From an uncultured Methanospirillum sp. (GTDB lineage: Archaea > Halobacteriota > Methanomicrobia > Methanomicrobiales > Methanospirillaceae), in the NCBI RefSeq assembly GCF_963668475.1, contig NZ_OY764544.1, positions 2,604,001 to 2,668,000 of the forward strand: DNA of 64,000 nucleotides, read 5' to 3'. Made by a program: the position numbers and the translations under genes. The first letter of the stretch is position 1, and each line of letters begins with the position of its first letter. Of the stretch, positions 42,196 to 51,116 are shown one piece after another. Below the pieces are notes generated by a model, which saw only the letters and a program-made list of their open reading frames with translations, made no database searches and had not been told where the DNA came from.

Positions 42196-44922
42196 ATGGA
42201 TGGGATTCGTGCAATAAGGCCTGTATTGGCACTGGTTGTTCTGCTCTGTGCGTTGATAATGAGTGCGGCAGCGGTTCCCCCGCTTCCGGCTGAGTTCTAT
42301 GGATCAGTCACGCAACAGGGCAACCCGGTTCAAGCAGGAACAGTGCTGACAGCAAAGATAAATGATCAGATTTGTGGGCAGTATACTCTGAAGGAAGCCG
42401 GCAAATATGGGGGGGCCGGAATCTTTGATGATAAGCTGATGGTTGTGGCATCAGAGAATGATCTCAAGATCGGTCCTTTATCTGTCAATTTCTTTATCGG
42501 CGATACAAAGGCAGATCAGGTCGTCCCCTTCGAATCAGGAAAGGTACAGAAACTGGATATGAGTGCCGGAGGATCACCATCAGGAATTGTTGCAGACTTT
42601 GAGGGTACCCCGACGAGCGGTGCAGTCCCTCTAACTGTCAAATTCACAGACAGATCCACAGGCAATCCGACCATGTGGAACTGGGACTTTGGTGATGGTG
42701 TAATCCCGATGGATCCATCCTGCTCTGGTGATGTATGCAACAACATAGCGAATCCGATTCATACATACAATACTCCGGGCACGTACACCGTCAAACTGAC
42801 TGCAAGCAGTCAGATCGGAGGTTCTAGTGTCAAAGAGAAGGTCGGGTACATCACGGTGAGTGGAAGTGGTGCAGGACCTAAAGCCTCCTTTACCGCAGAT
42901 AAGCGGAGCGGACCAAATCCGTTGACGGTTCAGTTTACTGACACCTCTTCAGGCAGTCCTACGATGTGGTTCTGGGACTTTGGTGACGGTACAAACGCCT
43001 CAATTGCGTCTCCTTCCCACACCTACCAACAGGCCGGTGTGTACACGGTCAAACTGACCTCCTCAAATCAGCAGGGAACTGACACAAAGACTGAGAAGGA
43101 CTTCATCGCAGTTACGGGCGACATCCCCCCCCCGGTTGCCATGTTCGAAGCAGCACCACTTTCGGGTTCAGCCCCGCTGACGGTCAAGTTCACAGACCTC
43201 TCCATCGGACCGCCGACCACCTATTACTGGGACTTCGGCGATACAATCACCTCGAATGAGGCAAACCCATCGCATACATACACCGGACCGGGAAGTTATA
43301 CTGTGACGCTCACTGTATCCAACAGTGGTGGCAGCCACACGATGAAACGTGATAATTACATCCTTGTGGGTGGCAGCCCCAGTGGTGTAGTGGCCGACTT
43401 TGAAGGAGCACCGACGAGTGGAGCTGCTCCTCTGACCGTGAAGTTCACCGACAAGTCTACCGGCAGTCCAACGATGTGGATCTGGGACTTTGGTGACGGT
43501 GTAATCCCGATGGATGCATCATGTTCCGGTGATAGTTGCAACAACATTGCAAACCCAATTCACACGTACACTGCTCCCGGTGTCTACACGGTGAAACTGA
43601 CTGCAAGCAGTCAGACCGGTGGAGTGAGCACAAAGACCAAAGAAGGGTACATCACAGTCTCCCAGTCAGGTGGAGTTATTGCTGACTTTGAAGGCACCCC
43701 GACAAGCGGTGGTGCTCCGTTGACTGTGAAGTTCACCGACAAGTCTACCGGCAGTCCAACGATGTGGATCTGGGACTTCGGTGATGGTGTAATCCCGATG
43801 GATGCATCGTGTTCCGGCGATAGTTGCAACAACATTGCAAACCCGATTCACACGTACACCGCTCCTGGTGTCTACACAGTCAAACTGACCGCAAGCAGCC
43901 AGACCGGTGGAGTAAGTACAAAGACCCGTGAAGGTTACATCACGGTCTCTCAGTCAGGCTCAATTATCGCTGACTTCAGCGGAATACCAACTGCGGGTAG
44001 TGTGCCATTGACCGTCCAGTTCAGCGACCGGTCAATTGGTGGTCCGATAATGTGGGCATGGGACTTTGGCGATGGTGGTACCGATATGGTTGCAAATCCA
44101 TCTCATGTGTACCGAAACCCGGGAACATACACGGTGAAACTGACCGCTAGCAACACCCAGTCTACAAACTCTGTGACCAAGTCCGGGTACATCTCTGCCT
44201 CGCAGGCCGGTCCCGGTGGGTCGGTGAAGATCACCTATGCCCCTGACCGCTCACAGGTGTACCTGAACAATCAGTTGCAGGGTGAGACCAGGTTCCTGCA
44301 GACATTCAGGATTGGGAATTTGCCGGGTGGAGTGAACCAGCTTCGGATCACCAAACCCGGATTCACTGATTATATCAAGGATGTATCAGTGGAAGCAGGA
44401 AAAGAGATTGAAGTCATTGCAGACATGAAGATCAAACCGACGAACAACGGTATTGTAAGTGTCTACACGTACCCAGCCGGATCATCAGTGTATGTGGATG
44501 GAAACCTTGCCGGTACAGGCCCGCTCTGGCTTGCAGATGTTACACCCGGTGTTCATGCACTCAAAGTAAGTTCTCCTAACTATCTTGACTGGAACCAGCA
44601 GGTTAATGTGGTAGGTGGCGGAAGTGTCACCTATGTCACCGCCGCTCTTTATCCGTCCTGGTGGCTACCACAGTATGGGTACGTGATGATATCGTCACTG
44701 CCATCAGGCGGGCTTGCATACCTGGATGGAGTTGCACAGGGGAACACCCCGCTGACTCTCTCGCAGGTCAAGCCCGGTGTTCATACCGTCCGGGTAGAAC
44801 TTGCCGGGTACCAGCCGTTTGAACAGCAGGTCAATGTCATGGAAGGAAGGACAGCGTATGTGATCGCCCAGCTGAGTCAGGGCGGGGTTATCCCGATGAG
44901 TGCGATGTCGACGGGAAGTTAG
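42196..44922 (+). CDS. Large PKD/PEGA surface protein
   Basis: This 908-residue protein has a signal peptide (ALVVLLCALIMSAAA) and a first beta domain (FYGSVTQQGNPVQAGTVLTA). Six PKD domains follow (each with FTD-S-G-P-MW-WDFGDG and HTY..PG-YTVKL) at about residues 130-680, then three PEGA domains (e.g. GIVSVYTYPAGSSVYVDGNL, GYVMISSLPSGGLAYLDGV). No LPXTG-like or PEFG-type sorting end is seen. It is exported to the cell surface, and PKD/PEGA repeats act as spacers or ligand-binding Ig-like domains. Two neighbouring PKD units are nearly identical in DNA. The coding sequence contains C and G runs (43125-43133, 42409-42415). Confidence 0.88.
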   Translation: MDGIRAIRPVLALVVLLCALIMSAAAVPPLPAEFYGSVTQQGNPVQAGTVLTAKINDQICGQYTLKEAGKYGGAGIFDDKLMVVASENDLKIGPLSVNFFIGDTKADQVVPFESGKVQKLDMSAGGSPSGIVADFEGTPTSGAVPLTVKFTDRSTGNPTMWNWDFGDGVIPMDPSCSGDVCNNIANPIHTYNTPGTYTVKLTASSQIGGSSVKEKVGYITVSGSGAGPKASFTADKRSGPNPLTVQFTDTSSGSPTMWFWDFGDGTNASIASPSHTYQQAGVYTVKLTSSNQQGTDTKTEKDFIAVTGDIPPPVAMFEAAPLSGSAPLTVKFTDLSIGPPTTYYWDFGDTITSNEANPSHTYTGPGSYTVTLTVSNSGGSHTMKRDNYILVGGSPSGVVADFEGAPTSGAAPLTVKFTDKSTGSPTMWIWDFGDGVIPMDASCSGDSCNNIANPIHTYTAPGVYTVKLTASSQTGGVSTKTKEGYITVSQSGGVIADFEGTPTSGGAPLTVKFTDKSTGSPTMWIWDFGDGVIPMDASCSGDSCNNIANPIHTYTAPGVYTVKLTASSQTGGVSTKTREGYITVSQSGSIIADFSGIPTAGSVPLTVQFSDRSIGGPIMWAWDFGDGGTDMVANPSHVYRNPGTYTVKLTASNTQSTNSVTKSGYISASQAGPGGSVKITYAPDRSQVYLNNQLQGETRFLQTFRIGNLPGGVNQLRITKPGFTDYIKDVSVEAGKEIEVIADMKIKPTNNGIVSVYTYPAGSSVYVDGNLAGTGPLWLADVTPGVHALKVSSPNYLDWNQQVNVVGGGSVTYVTAALYPSWWLPQYGYVMISSLPSGGLAYLDGVAQGNTPLTLSQVKPGVHTVRVELAGYQPFEQQVNVMEGRTAYVIAQLSQGGVIPMSAMSTGS
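43393..43968 (+). repeat. Tandem near-identical 288-bp units within the PKD gene
   Basis: Units starting at 43393 and 43681 share almost all bases (e.g. GCTCCTCTGACCGTGAAG vs GCTCCGTTGACTGTGAAG, then ACCGACAAGTCTACCGGC in both). A third related unit begins near 42594. They encode PKD domains 1, 4 and 5. Confidence 0.75.
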
Positions 44923-44938
44923 AAGAAATCCTGTGAAT

Positions 44939-44968
44939 TGTAGCCTGATGGCTACATCGATCTTTTTT
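44939..44968 (+). terminator. Hairpin terminator after the PKD gene
   Basis: TGTAGCC (44939-44945) pairs with GGCTACA (44950-44956) with a TGAT loop, followed after 6 nt by six T. It sits 17 bp after the PKD gene stop. A second, weaker hairpin (GAAACC/GGTTTC, 45000-45020) is further on. Confidence 0.6.
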
Positions 44969-45048
44969 ATGCAATTTTTAAAATCTGAAGTAATTATGTG
45001 AAACCGTACTAAAAGGTTTCATGAGATTTAACAAAAGGGATATAATCA

Positions 45049-45122
45049 TGGGCTCGCTGAGATTCGAACTCAGGATCTCCGCCGTGTGAAGGCGACGTCA
45101 TAACCAGCTAGACCACGGGCCC
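45049..45122 (-). tRNA. tRNA-Val (anticodon CAC)
   Basis: The minus strand gives acceptor stem GGGCCCG/CGAGCCC (one G-U/G-A type mismatch tolerated), D-arm GGTCTAGCTGGTTATGAC, anticodon stem TCGCC/GGCGG with loop TTCACAC (anticodon CAC), and T-arm CTGAGTTCGAATCTCAG. Discriminator A, CCA not encoded. Confidence 0.9.
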
Positions 45123-45130
45123 AAAAGAAA

Positions 45131-45201
45131 TGCATCGATCGGGAATTGAACCCGAGCTATTGGCTTGGAAGGCCAAAGTCATGCCTCTAGACCATCGATG
45201 C
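45131..45201 (-). tRNA. tRNA-Gly (anticodon TCC)
   Basis: The minus strand has acceptor stem GCATCGA/TCGATGC, anticodon stem TTGGC/GCCAA with loop CTTCCAA (anticodon TCC) and T-arm CGGGTTCAATTCCCG. Discriminator A, CCA not encoded. It lies 8 bp upstream of tRNA-Val in the same direction, so they are likely one transcript. Confidence 0.9.
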
Positions 45202-45301
45202 AGATGCTCTACAAAGTGGGATCTCTCGCCTATTATACTTTACCTCTGTGTGTGATAAAATGGAGAGAGATTCTGAAATATTTATGCTATAATATATGTA
45301 T

Positions 45302-46078
45302 ATGGCTATCCACGCCGTGCTTCTGGATATAGATGGAACCTTGTTCACCGGAATGGATCCATTACCTGGTTCTGCTGAAGCCATCGGTTTTCTGCAGCAA
45401 CAGAAGATCCCATATCGTTTTATCTCTAACGGGACCCGGCGATCAAGGAAAGCAGTTCTGGAAAAGTTAAAGCGACTAAACCTGCCTGTCCGGGAAGATC
45501 AGATCTTCACCCCTGCAGGAGCAGCGATACAGTATCTTCAGAACCATGGCATCTCATCGTGTACCCTTCTTGCAACAGATGATCTCAAAGAGGACTTCAT
45601 CAATGCCGGAATATCCCTCGTTCATAATGCACAAGTTGTCATCGTTGCAGATGCCGGGGATGCCTTCACCTATCAGTCGGTAAATCTGGCATTCCGCCTG
45701 GTGATTGGTGGTGCTGACCTGATTGCTCTTGAGAAGGATCGATACTGGATGGACTGTGCCGGTCTTTCCCTTGGGGCCGGTGCCTTTATCACCGGGCTTG
45801 AGTATGCGTCAGGGAAATCATCACTCCTAATGGGGAAGCCATCTCAGGGTTTTTTCAGAGGAGCACTATCCAGCATGGACGCTGAACCGGGGACAACCCT
45901 GATGGTAGGTGATGATATCATTACGGATATCGGTGGTTCAATGGCCTGTGGACTTAAAGGAGCACTGGTCCAGACTGGAAAATTTAGCAGTGAAGTTCTG
46001 GAGAGATCTCAGGTAAAACCAACCCATGTACTACTATCAATCATGTTCCTTCCAGAACTCATCCAAAGGGAATCATGA
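45302..46078 (+). CDS. HAD-superfamily IIA phosphatase (NagD-like)
   Basis: This 258-residue HAD hydrolase has motif I LLDIDGTLFTG (nucleophile Asp), motif II ISNGTRRS, the C2A-type cap domain and motif IV VGDDIITDIGG. It is a sugar- or p-nitrophenyl phosphate phosphatase of the NagD family, physiological substrate unknown. The ATG at 45302 is used, two codons after an earlier ATG. Confidence 0.87.
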   Translation: MAIHAVLLDIDGTLFTGMDPLPGSAEAIGFLQQQKIPYRFISNGTRRSRKAVLEKLKRLNLPVREDQIFTPAGAAIQYLQNHGISSCTLLATDDLKEDFINAGISLVHNAQVVIVADAGDAFTYQSVNLAFRLVIGGADLIALEKDRYWMDCAGLSLGAGAFITGLEYASGKSSLLMGKPSQGFFRGALSSMDAEPGTTLMVGDDIITDIGGSMACGLKGALVQTGKFSSEVLERSQVKPTHVLLSIMFLPELIQRES

Positions 46079-46190
46079 AGAACAATCAGGTATGTTATTA
46101 CCCCATGCCTCTCAAAACAAGAATAACTGATTCACTCAGCCCCCTTCCTTCGTTTAGATGGGAACCTGATGTACGTTAATTCGGTGGATT

Positions 46191-47303
46191 ATGCCTGACA
46201 AATTACAGATGACTGATCTCCCGCCTGAAGACAAACGGCGACTCGCCCTGACCGGTCTGGAAGTTGATATGAAAAATCGCTCCGGAAGTTTCTTTCAGAA
46301 GGATCAGGATGTCTGCCATGTAACCTCTGATTGTAGTGGAATAGAATTTCTAACCCTGGGTAAAGCCCTGGAGTTATATCCGTGGGTGAATGAGTATGTC
46401 TGGCGGGCCGTGTCAAAGGAGAAGGATAAGTTCACCCGATATGTTGCTGCACAGAAAGATCCGCGTGGGTTTGTCATCATCGCAAAGAAAGGAACCCGGA
46501 GTGTTTACCCGCTTCAGGCATGTCTCCTGATGTCTGACTCTCCGGTACAGCACGTGCATAATATCATAATTGCAGAAGAAGGATCCGAACTTCACATCAT
46601 ATCAGGATGTACATCGGCATCTGCACGAAGCAGTGGAACTCACATCGGAGTTACCGAGTTCTATGTCGGTAAGGGCGCAAAAGTCACCTCGACCATGATC
46701 CATAACTGGGGGAAGAATATTGCAGTTTACCCCCGGAGCGCCTCAATCGTGGAAGAAAATGGTATTTTTCTCTCCAACTACGTCTGCATGGAACCGGTCA
46801 GGAAGATTCAGATGTCACCAGTCTGTGATCTGGTTGGAGAGAATGCAGTGGGCAGGTTCTCAAGTGTGGTGGTTGCTCCTCCCGGCTCCCATCTGGATCT
46901 TGGATCCACAGTCAACCTGAATGCACGTGGAACAAGTGCCGAACTGCTGACCCGTGCAATCACTACCGGAGGTCTCATCTTCTCCCGTGGTATGATCCTG
47001 GGAAAGGTCAAAGGAACCCGCGGTCATATCGAATGCAAAGGACTTATCCTGAAAGACGGGATAATTCATGCGATCCCTGAGATCAGGGGTGAAGTGGTCG
47101 ATACCGAACTCTCCCATGAGGCAGCGGTTGGTAAGATAGCAAAGGATGAGATCGAGTACCTCATGGCTCGTGGCCTCGATGAAGAGACCGCAACAGCGAC
47201 GATCATCAGGGGTTTCCTGGATGTGAGGGTTGAAGGTCTCCCTGATGTGCTTCAGGATCAGATCAATGCAGCGATCGATGCTGCAGAGAAGTCAGGATTT
47301 TAA
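46191..47303 (+). CDS. SufB/SufD-family Fe-S assembly scaffold protein
   Basis: This 370-residue protein has the beta-helical SufBD pattern: FVIIAKKGTRSVYPLQACLL, HVHNIIIAEEGSELHIISGC, TEFYVGKGAKVTSTMIHNWG, ending FLDVRVEGLPDVLQDQINAA. Such proteins are the SufB scaffold that works with the ATPase SufC. No sufC gene is in the window. It is followed after 3 bp by pcm, likely by operon chance. The protein is about 100 residues shorter at the N-terminus than bacterial SufB, as is usual in archaea. Confidence 0.85.
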   Translation: MPDKLQMTDLPPEDKRRLALTGLEVDMKNRSGSFFQKDQDVCHVTSDCSGIEFLTLGKALELYPWVNEYVWRAVSKEKDKFTRYVAAQKDPRGFVIIAKKGTRSVYPLQACLLMSDSPVQHVHNIIIAEEGSELHIISGCTSASARSSGTHIGVTEFYVGKGAKVTSTMIHNWGKNIAVYPRSASIVEENGIFLSNYVCMEPVRKIQMSPVCDLVGENAVGRFSSVVVAPPGSHLDLGSTVNLNARGTSAELLTRAITTGGLIFSRGMILGKVKGTRGHIECKGLILKDGIIHAIPEIRGEVVDTELSHEAAVGKIAKDEIEYLMARGLDEETATATIIRGFLDVRVEGLPDVLQDQINAAIDAAEKSGF

Positions 47304-47306
47304 ACT

Positions 47307-47954
47307 ATGAATCAGGATCGGGCTGATGAACGGGCTATGATGGTTCAGACCCAGATCCGCTCCCGGGGAGTGAAGGATGAAAGAGTGCTCCGAGCCATGG
47401 AGATAGTACCCAGGCACCTTTTTCTCCCTGATGAGTACTCTGCCATTGCATACCGCGATCACCCGGTACCTATCGGTCACGAACAGACCATCTCACAACC
47501 CTATATTGTTGCCCTGATGACCGAACTTCTGGCTCCTGAACCGGGGGACACCATCCTTGAGATCGGAACCGGGAGAGGATACCAGGCAGCGGTACTTGCT
47601 GCAATGGGTGCCAGGGTTGTAAGCCTTGAACGGATTCCGGCACTTGCCGATGCTGCCAGATCCTGTCTGCAGAGGGCGGATGTGGAGAATGTCTCTGTTT
47701 TTGTGGCTGACGGAACTCTTGGATGGGCAGAGATGGCCCCCTATGATGGCATCATCATCACGGCGGGCACCCCCGCTGTACCCCCTGCCCTCATTGAGCA
47801 ACTTGAACTTGGCGGCCGACTTGTGGCCCCGGTCGGTACCGCAGATCTACAGGAACTTGTCCGTCTGACAAAAAATTCTGATGGAATCAGGAAAGAACAA
47901 TTTGGAGGGGTACGGTTTGTCCCTCTTATCGGCAGAAACGGCTGGAGATTATAG
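47307..47954 (+). CDS. pcm: Protein-L-isoaspartate O-methyltransferase
   Basis: This 215-residue SAM methyltransferase repairs isoaspartyl damage. It holds the PCMT pattern MVQTQIRSRGVKDERVLRAM, HEQTISQPYIVALMTELL, DTILEIGTGRGYQAAVLA (SAM motif I) and the C-terminal GGRLVAPVG. The length is standard, and its start is 3 bp after the SufB-like gene. Confidence 0.93.
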   Translation: MNQDRADERAMMVQTQIRSRGVKDERVLRAMEIVPRHLFLPDEYSAIAYRDHPVPIGHEQTISQPYIVALMTELLAPEPGDTILEIGTGRGYQAAVLAAMGARVVSLERIPALADAARSCLQRADVENVSVFVADGTLGWAEMAPYDGIIITAGTPAVPPALIEQLELGGRLVAPVGTADLQELVRLTKNSDGIRKEQFGGVRFVPLIGRNGWRL

Positions 47955-48017
47955 TTATTCTTTGCGTTCTTCCGGGCTGATATTCAAAGTATACAAAATT
48001 TAGGAACGGGGTAAATT

Positions 48018-48626
48018 ATGCATATTATCAACAAAGCGGTAACTCTGATTGAGTCAATGGTTGAGGATTGTGGTATCTCTGATAACCCTGTCATTCTCGA
48101 ACAGGAGAATGAGGTTGTCAGGTGTGCATACGAGCGGGGAGCCCTTCTCCGGGTAACCTTCGGGGGAAGATCGGCCGGTATTGCAACAGATGATCCTGTC
48201 CGCACAACAACAAAGCCTTCTTTCATGTTTGGTGCAACGCTCGGAAAACCTGCTTTGAGATCTGCAGCTGCCGGAATCCTGAATGCACTTACCGGTTTTC
48301 TCTGCACATCACGCCGACTTCATGCATGTCTTCCTGAATGCCATGACATGTGTCTCAAAGAACTTGAGCGGACAATTTCCGGGAAAAAGATCTGGTGTTG
48401 TGGGGGGATGGATCAGATCCGCGAGCATTTTGCATCGCAGGTTGTAGATTCTCTCCAGGATGCAGATCTGATCCTTGTCTCATCTGACGGAATGATTAGT
48501 GATGAGATTGGAGTTATCCCGGAAATGCCTGATGATAAGTACCTGTTTATCGGTCCCTCTACCGCGGGTGTGGCAACTCTTACCCATGGGTGTCATTACT
48601 GTCCGCACGGCAGGACGAATATCTAA
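48018..48626 (+). CDS. Conserved methanogen protein with Cys/His residues, unknown function
   Basis: This 202-residue protein (MHIINKAVTLIESMVEDCGI, ERGALLRVTFGGRSAGIATD, CLPECHDMCLKELE, WCCGGMDQI, HGCHYCPHGRTN) has a Rossmann-like centre (KIWCCGGM, DADLILVSSDGM) and several Cys/His residues that could bind metal. I do not recognise a family name. It lies between pcm and glmM. Confidence 0.6.
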   Translation: MHIINKAVTLIESMVEDCGISDNPVILEQENEVVRCAYERGALLRVTFGGRSAGIATDDPVRTTTKPSFMFGATLGKPALRSAAAGILNALTGFLCTSRRLHACLPECHDMCLKELERTISGKKIWCCGGMDQIREHFASQVVDSLQDADLILVSSDGMISDEIGVIPEMPDDKYLFIGPSTAGVATLTHGCHYCPHGRTNI

Positions 48627-48654
48627 TGGTTAGACCGCGTACCTGATCAGTACT

Positions 48655-49911
48655 ATGCTCTTCGGCTCGTCAGGGATCCGCCGTCTCTATGATCAGGATT
48701 TGGTCACTCTTGCTATGCAGGTAGGGATGGCAGTGGGCAGCAGGGCAGATCAGGTTCTGGTTGGAATGGACTCTAGAACGACCGGCCCTGTTCTGTCAAG
48801 TTCTTTTATTGCTGGTGTATGTAGCACCGGTGCAACAGCCCTTAAAGGAGGAATTGCACCTACTCCTTCAATAGCTTATAGTTGCCGTTCTTTCCAGGCA
48901 GCCTGTATGGTTACTGCCTCGCATAATCCTGAACCCTATAACGGATTGAAACTCTTCAACCCTGATGGCTCTTCATTTCAGGCAGTTCAGCAGGAAGAGA
49001 TCGAGGATGCTCTCTCTGATATCTCTACAAAAGACTGGCTTCATCAGGGTGAGGTGAAGATGTGTGATCCACTCACTCCTCATCGAAAGGCGATTCTGAA
49101 GAAGATTACTGTAAAGGATGATCTCCCTGTCATCCTGGATTGTGGAAATGGAGCAGGATGTGTCCTGACTCCTCATCTGCTCTCTGATGCTGGTGCATCT
49201 GTCACCACGGTCAATGCCAATCCGGCGGGGATTTTTTCCAGGCCGTCTGAACCGCTTCCTGAGCATCTTCCTTACCTCCCTGCCCTGATGAAGAAGACAA
49301 ATGCCCGGTGTGCTGTTGTCCACGACGGGGATGCAGATCGGATGATGGCTTTTGATAACACCGGTTCTTATATTCCTGGCGATCTTCTCCTCATCCTGTT
49401 TGCGAAATATCTTGGATCAAAAAGGGTTGTGACCACATATGATGCCTCGATGGCAGTGGAAGAGGTAGCCGAGGTGAGAAGGACACCAGTGGGTGATGCA
49501 TTTGTCTCTGAACAACTGGTGAAGTGGGGAGACTTCGGTGGTGAACCATCGGGTGCATGGATCTTCCCCCAGATCTCGTACTGTCCTGACGGTCCCTTTG
49601 CGGCTGGGCTCTTCTGTGAAATGGCAGGGGAGTGGGATATCGCTGAAGAACTTGCGTCAATACCCCGGTATCCGATCATCCGGCGTTCTCTTGAATTACC
49701 ACAGTCCCGAGAGGTATTATATGCACTGGGGGCGGCAAACCCGACTGACGGTATTCGCCTTGAAGAAGAAGATGGCTGGTGCCTGATCAGGGCCAGTGGG
49801 ACTGAACCAAAGATACGGTTCACTGCTGAAGGCCGTACTTCTGAAGATGCAAAGCGGATGCTGGAAAGGGGCGAAGAGATGGTAAGACTGGCATTAAAGG
49901 GTGAAGCCTGA
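48655..49911 (+). CDS. glmM: Phosphoglucosamine mutase
   Basis: This 418-residue alpha-D-phosphohexomutase has the phosphoserine motif VTASHNPEPYNG (Ser about 89), the Mg-binding loop VVHDGDADRMMAF and the phosphate-binding C-terminal RASGTEPKIRFTAEG. It converts glucosamine-6-P to glucosamine-1-P. It is coupled to the downstream nucleotidyltransferase by TGATG overlap. The sugar-binding GEPSG motif (FGGEPSGAWIF) is present. Confidence 0.9.
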   Translation: MLFGSSGIRRLYDQDLVTLAMQVGMAVGSRADQVLVGMDSRTTGPVLSSSFIAGVCSTGATALKGGIAPTPSIAYSCRSFQAACMVTASHNPEPYNGLKLFNPDGSSFQAVQQEEIEDALSDISTKDWLHQGEVKMCDPLTPHRKAILKKITVKDDLPVILDCGNGAGCVLTPHLLSDAGASVTTVNANPAGIFSRPSEPLPEHLPYLPALMKKTNARCAVVHDGDADRMMAFDNTGSYIPGDLLLILFAKYLGSKRVVTTYDASMAVEEVAEVRRTPVGDAFVSEQLVKWGDFGGEPSGAWIFPQISYCPDGPFAAGLFCEMAGEWDIAEELASIPRYPIIRRSLELPQSREVLYALGAANPTDGIRLEEEDGWCLIRASGTEPKIRFTAEGRTSEDAKRMLERGEEMVRLALKGEA

Positions 49912-51116
49912 TGGTTCAGTGTGTTATACTTGCTGCTGGTGAAGGGAAACGCATGAGGCCGCTCACTGGTTCACGCCCGAAGGTGATGCTTCCGGTTGCA
50001 AATCGCCCTATGCTTGAACATCTCATCTGTGCAGTCCGGGATTGTGGCGTTGATGAGTTCATTCTTGTTGTAGGATATGAAGAGGCAGCAGTCAGGCATC
50101 ATTTTGGTGACGGTTCCTTATTCGGGGTCACAATCAGATATGTGACACAAAAACGTCAGCATGGAACCGGTGACGCGGTGTTGAATGTCCTGCCTCATGT
50201 TACCGGGGATTTCCTGCTTCTGAATGGTGATATGATCTTATCCCATGAGGATATTGATGCGGTACTCTCGAGCCCTTCTCCTGCCCTTGGGGTATGTAGA
50301 TCAGATCATCCCCAGGATTTTGGTGTTGTAACTATTCAAGACAGGATCATCACCGGTCTTGAAGAGAAGAGTGAACATCCAAAGAGTGATCTGATCAATG
50401 CGGGATTGTATCTGTTTACCTCTGATCTGTTCACTCATCTCAGGCGGATAACTCCGTCTCCACGTGGTGAACTGGAACTGACCGATGCATTACTGCCATT
50501 TATCAGAGAGGGGTCCCTGCATGCAGTCATGCTCTCTTCATGGGCCGATCTGGGTTCGCCCTGGGATCTGCTTGGGGCTAATGAAGTCCTTCTCGGCTCT
50601 CTATCTTCCTGTATTGAAGGCGAGATCGAGAAGGGTGTTGTACTCAAAGGTGCAGTACAGGTGGGAACAGGAACTGTCATAAAGGCCGGGACTTACATAG
50701 AGGGCCCTTGTATTATTGGAAAGGACTGTAAAATAGGTCCTCATACCTACATCAGGGGAGCGACCGCGATAGGCGACAACTGCCACATTGGTCATAGTAC
50801 CGAGCTCAAGAACTCCATTGTGATGAGTAACACGAACATCCCCCACTTTAACTACGTGGGAGACAGTGTTATTGCCAGTGGATGCAACTTCGGAGCCGGG
50901 ACGAAGATTGCCAACCTTCGTCACGACAAGCATTGCATCTCTGCCGGTGGGGTGAACACCAGAAGGAAAAAATTCGGAGCAGTCATTGGTGATGACGTGC
51001 TGTTTGGAATAAACTGTTCGATAAATGTGGGCACAATTGTTGGTAACAGGTGCCGGGTTGCTCCACATTGCTTTGTCAGTGGTGTCATTGCTGATGATTC
51101 GGTGGTGAAGAGATGA
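49911..51116 (+). CDS. Sugar nucleotidyltransferase/acetyltransferase (GlmU-like)
   Basis: This 401-residue protein has an N-terminal nucleotidyltransferase with ILAAGEGKRMRPLTGSRPKV, LNGDMILS (metal site) and a C-terminal left-handed beta-helix (I-x-GP-x-x-IGxxC repeats, residues ~235-390). The helix region includes the GVNTRRKKFGAVIGDDVLFG stretch typical of GlcN-1-P acetyltransferase domains. It fits a bifunctional UDP-GlcNAc pyrophosphorylase/GlcN-1-P acetyltransferase. A paralogue follows at once, so specificity of each is not certain. Confidence 0.85.
   Translation: MVQCVILAAGEGKRMRPLTGSRPKVMLPVANRPMLEHLICAVRDCGVDEFILVVGYEEAAVRHHFGDGSLFGVTIRYVTQKRQHGTGDAVLNVLPHVTGDFLLLNGDMILSHEDIDAVLSSPSPALGVCRSDHPQDFGVVTIQDRIITGLEEKSEHPKSDLINAGLYLFTSDLFTHLRRITPSPRGELELTDALLPFIREGSLHAVMLSSWADLGSPWDLLGANEVLLGSLSSCIEGEIEKGVVLKGAVQVGTGTVIKAGTYIEGPCIIGKDCKIGPHTYIRGATAIGDNCHIGHSTELKNSIVMSNTNIPHFNYVGDSVIASGCNFGAGTKIANLRHDKHCISAGGVNTRRKKFGAVIGDDVLFGINCSINVGTIVGNRCRVAPHCFVSGVIADDSVVKR

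Noticed and set aside
42516..43851. Antisense frames over the PKD repeats
   Set aside because: They recur only because the PKD units repeat in DNA; the plus-strand protein explains them.
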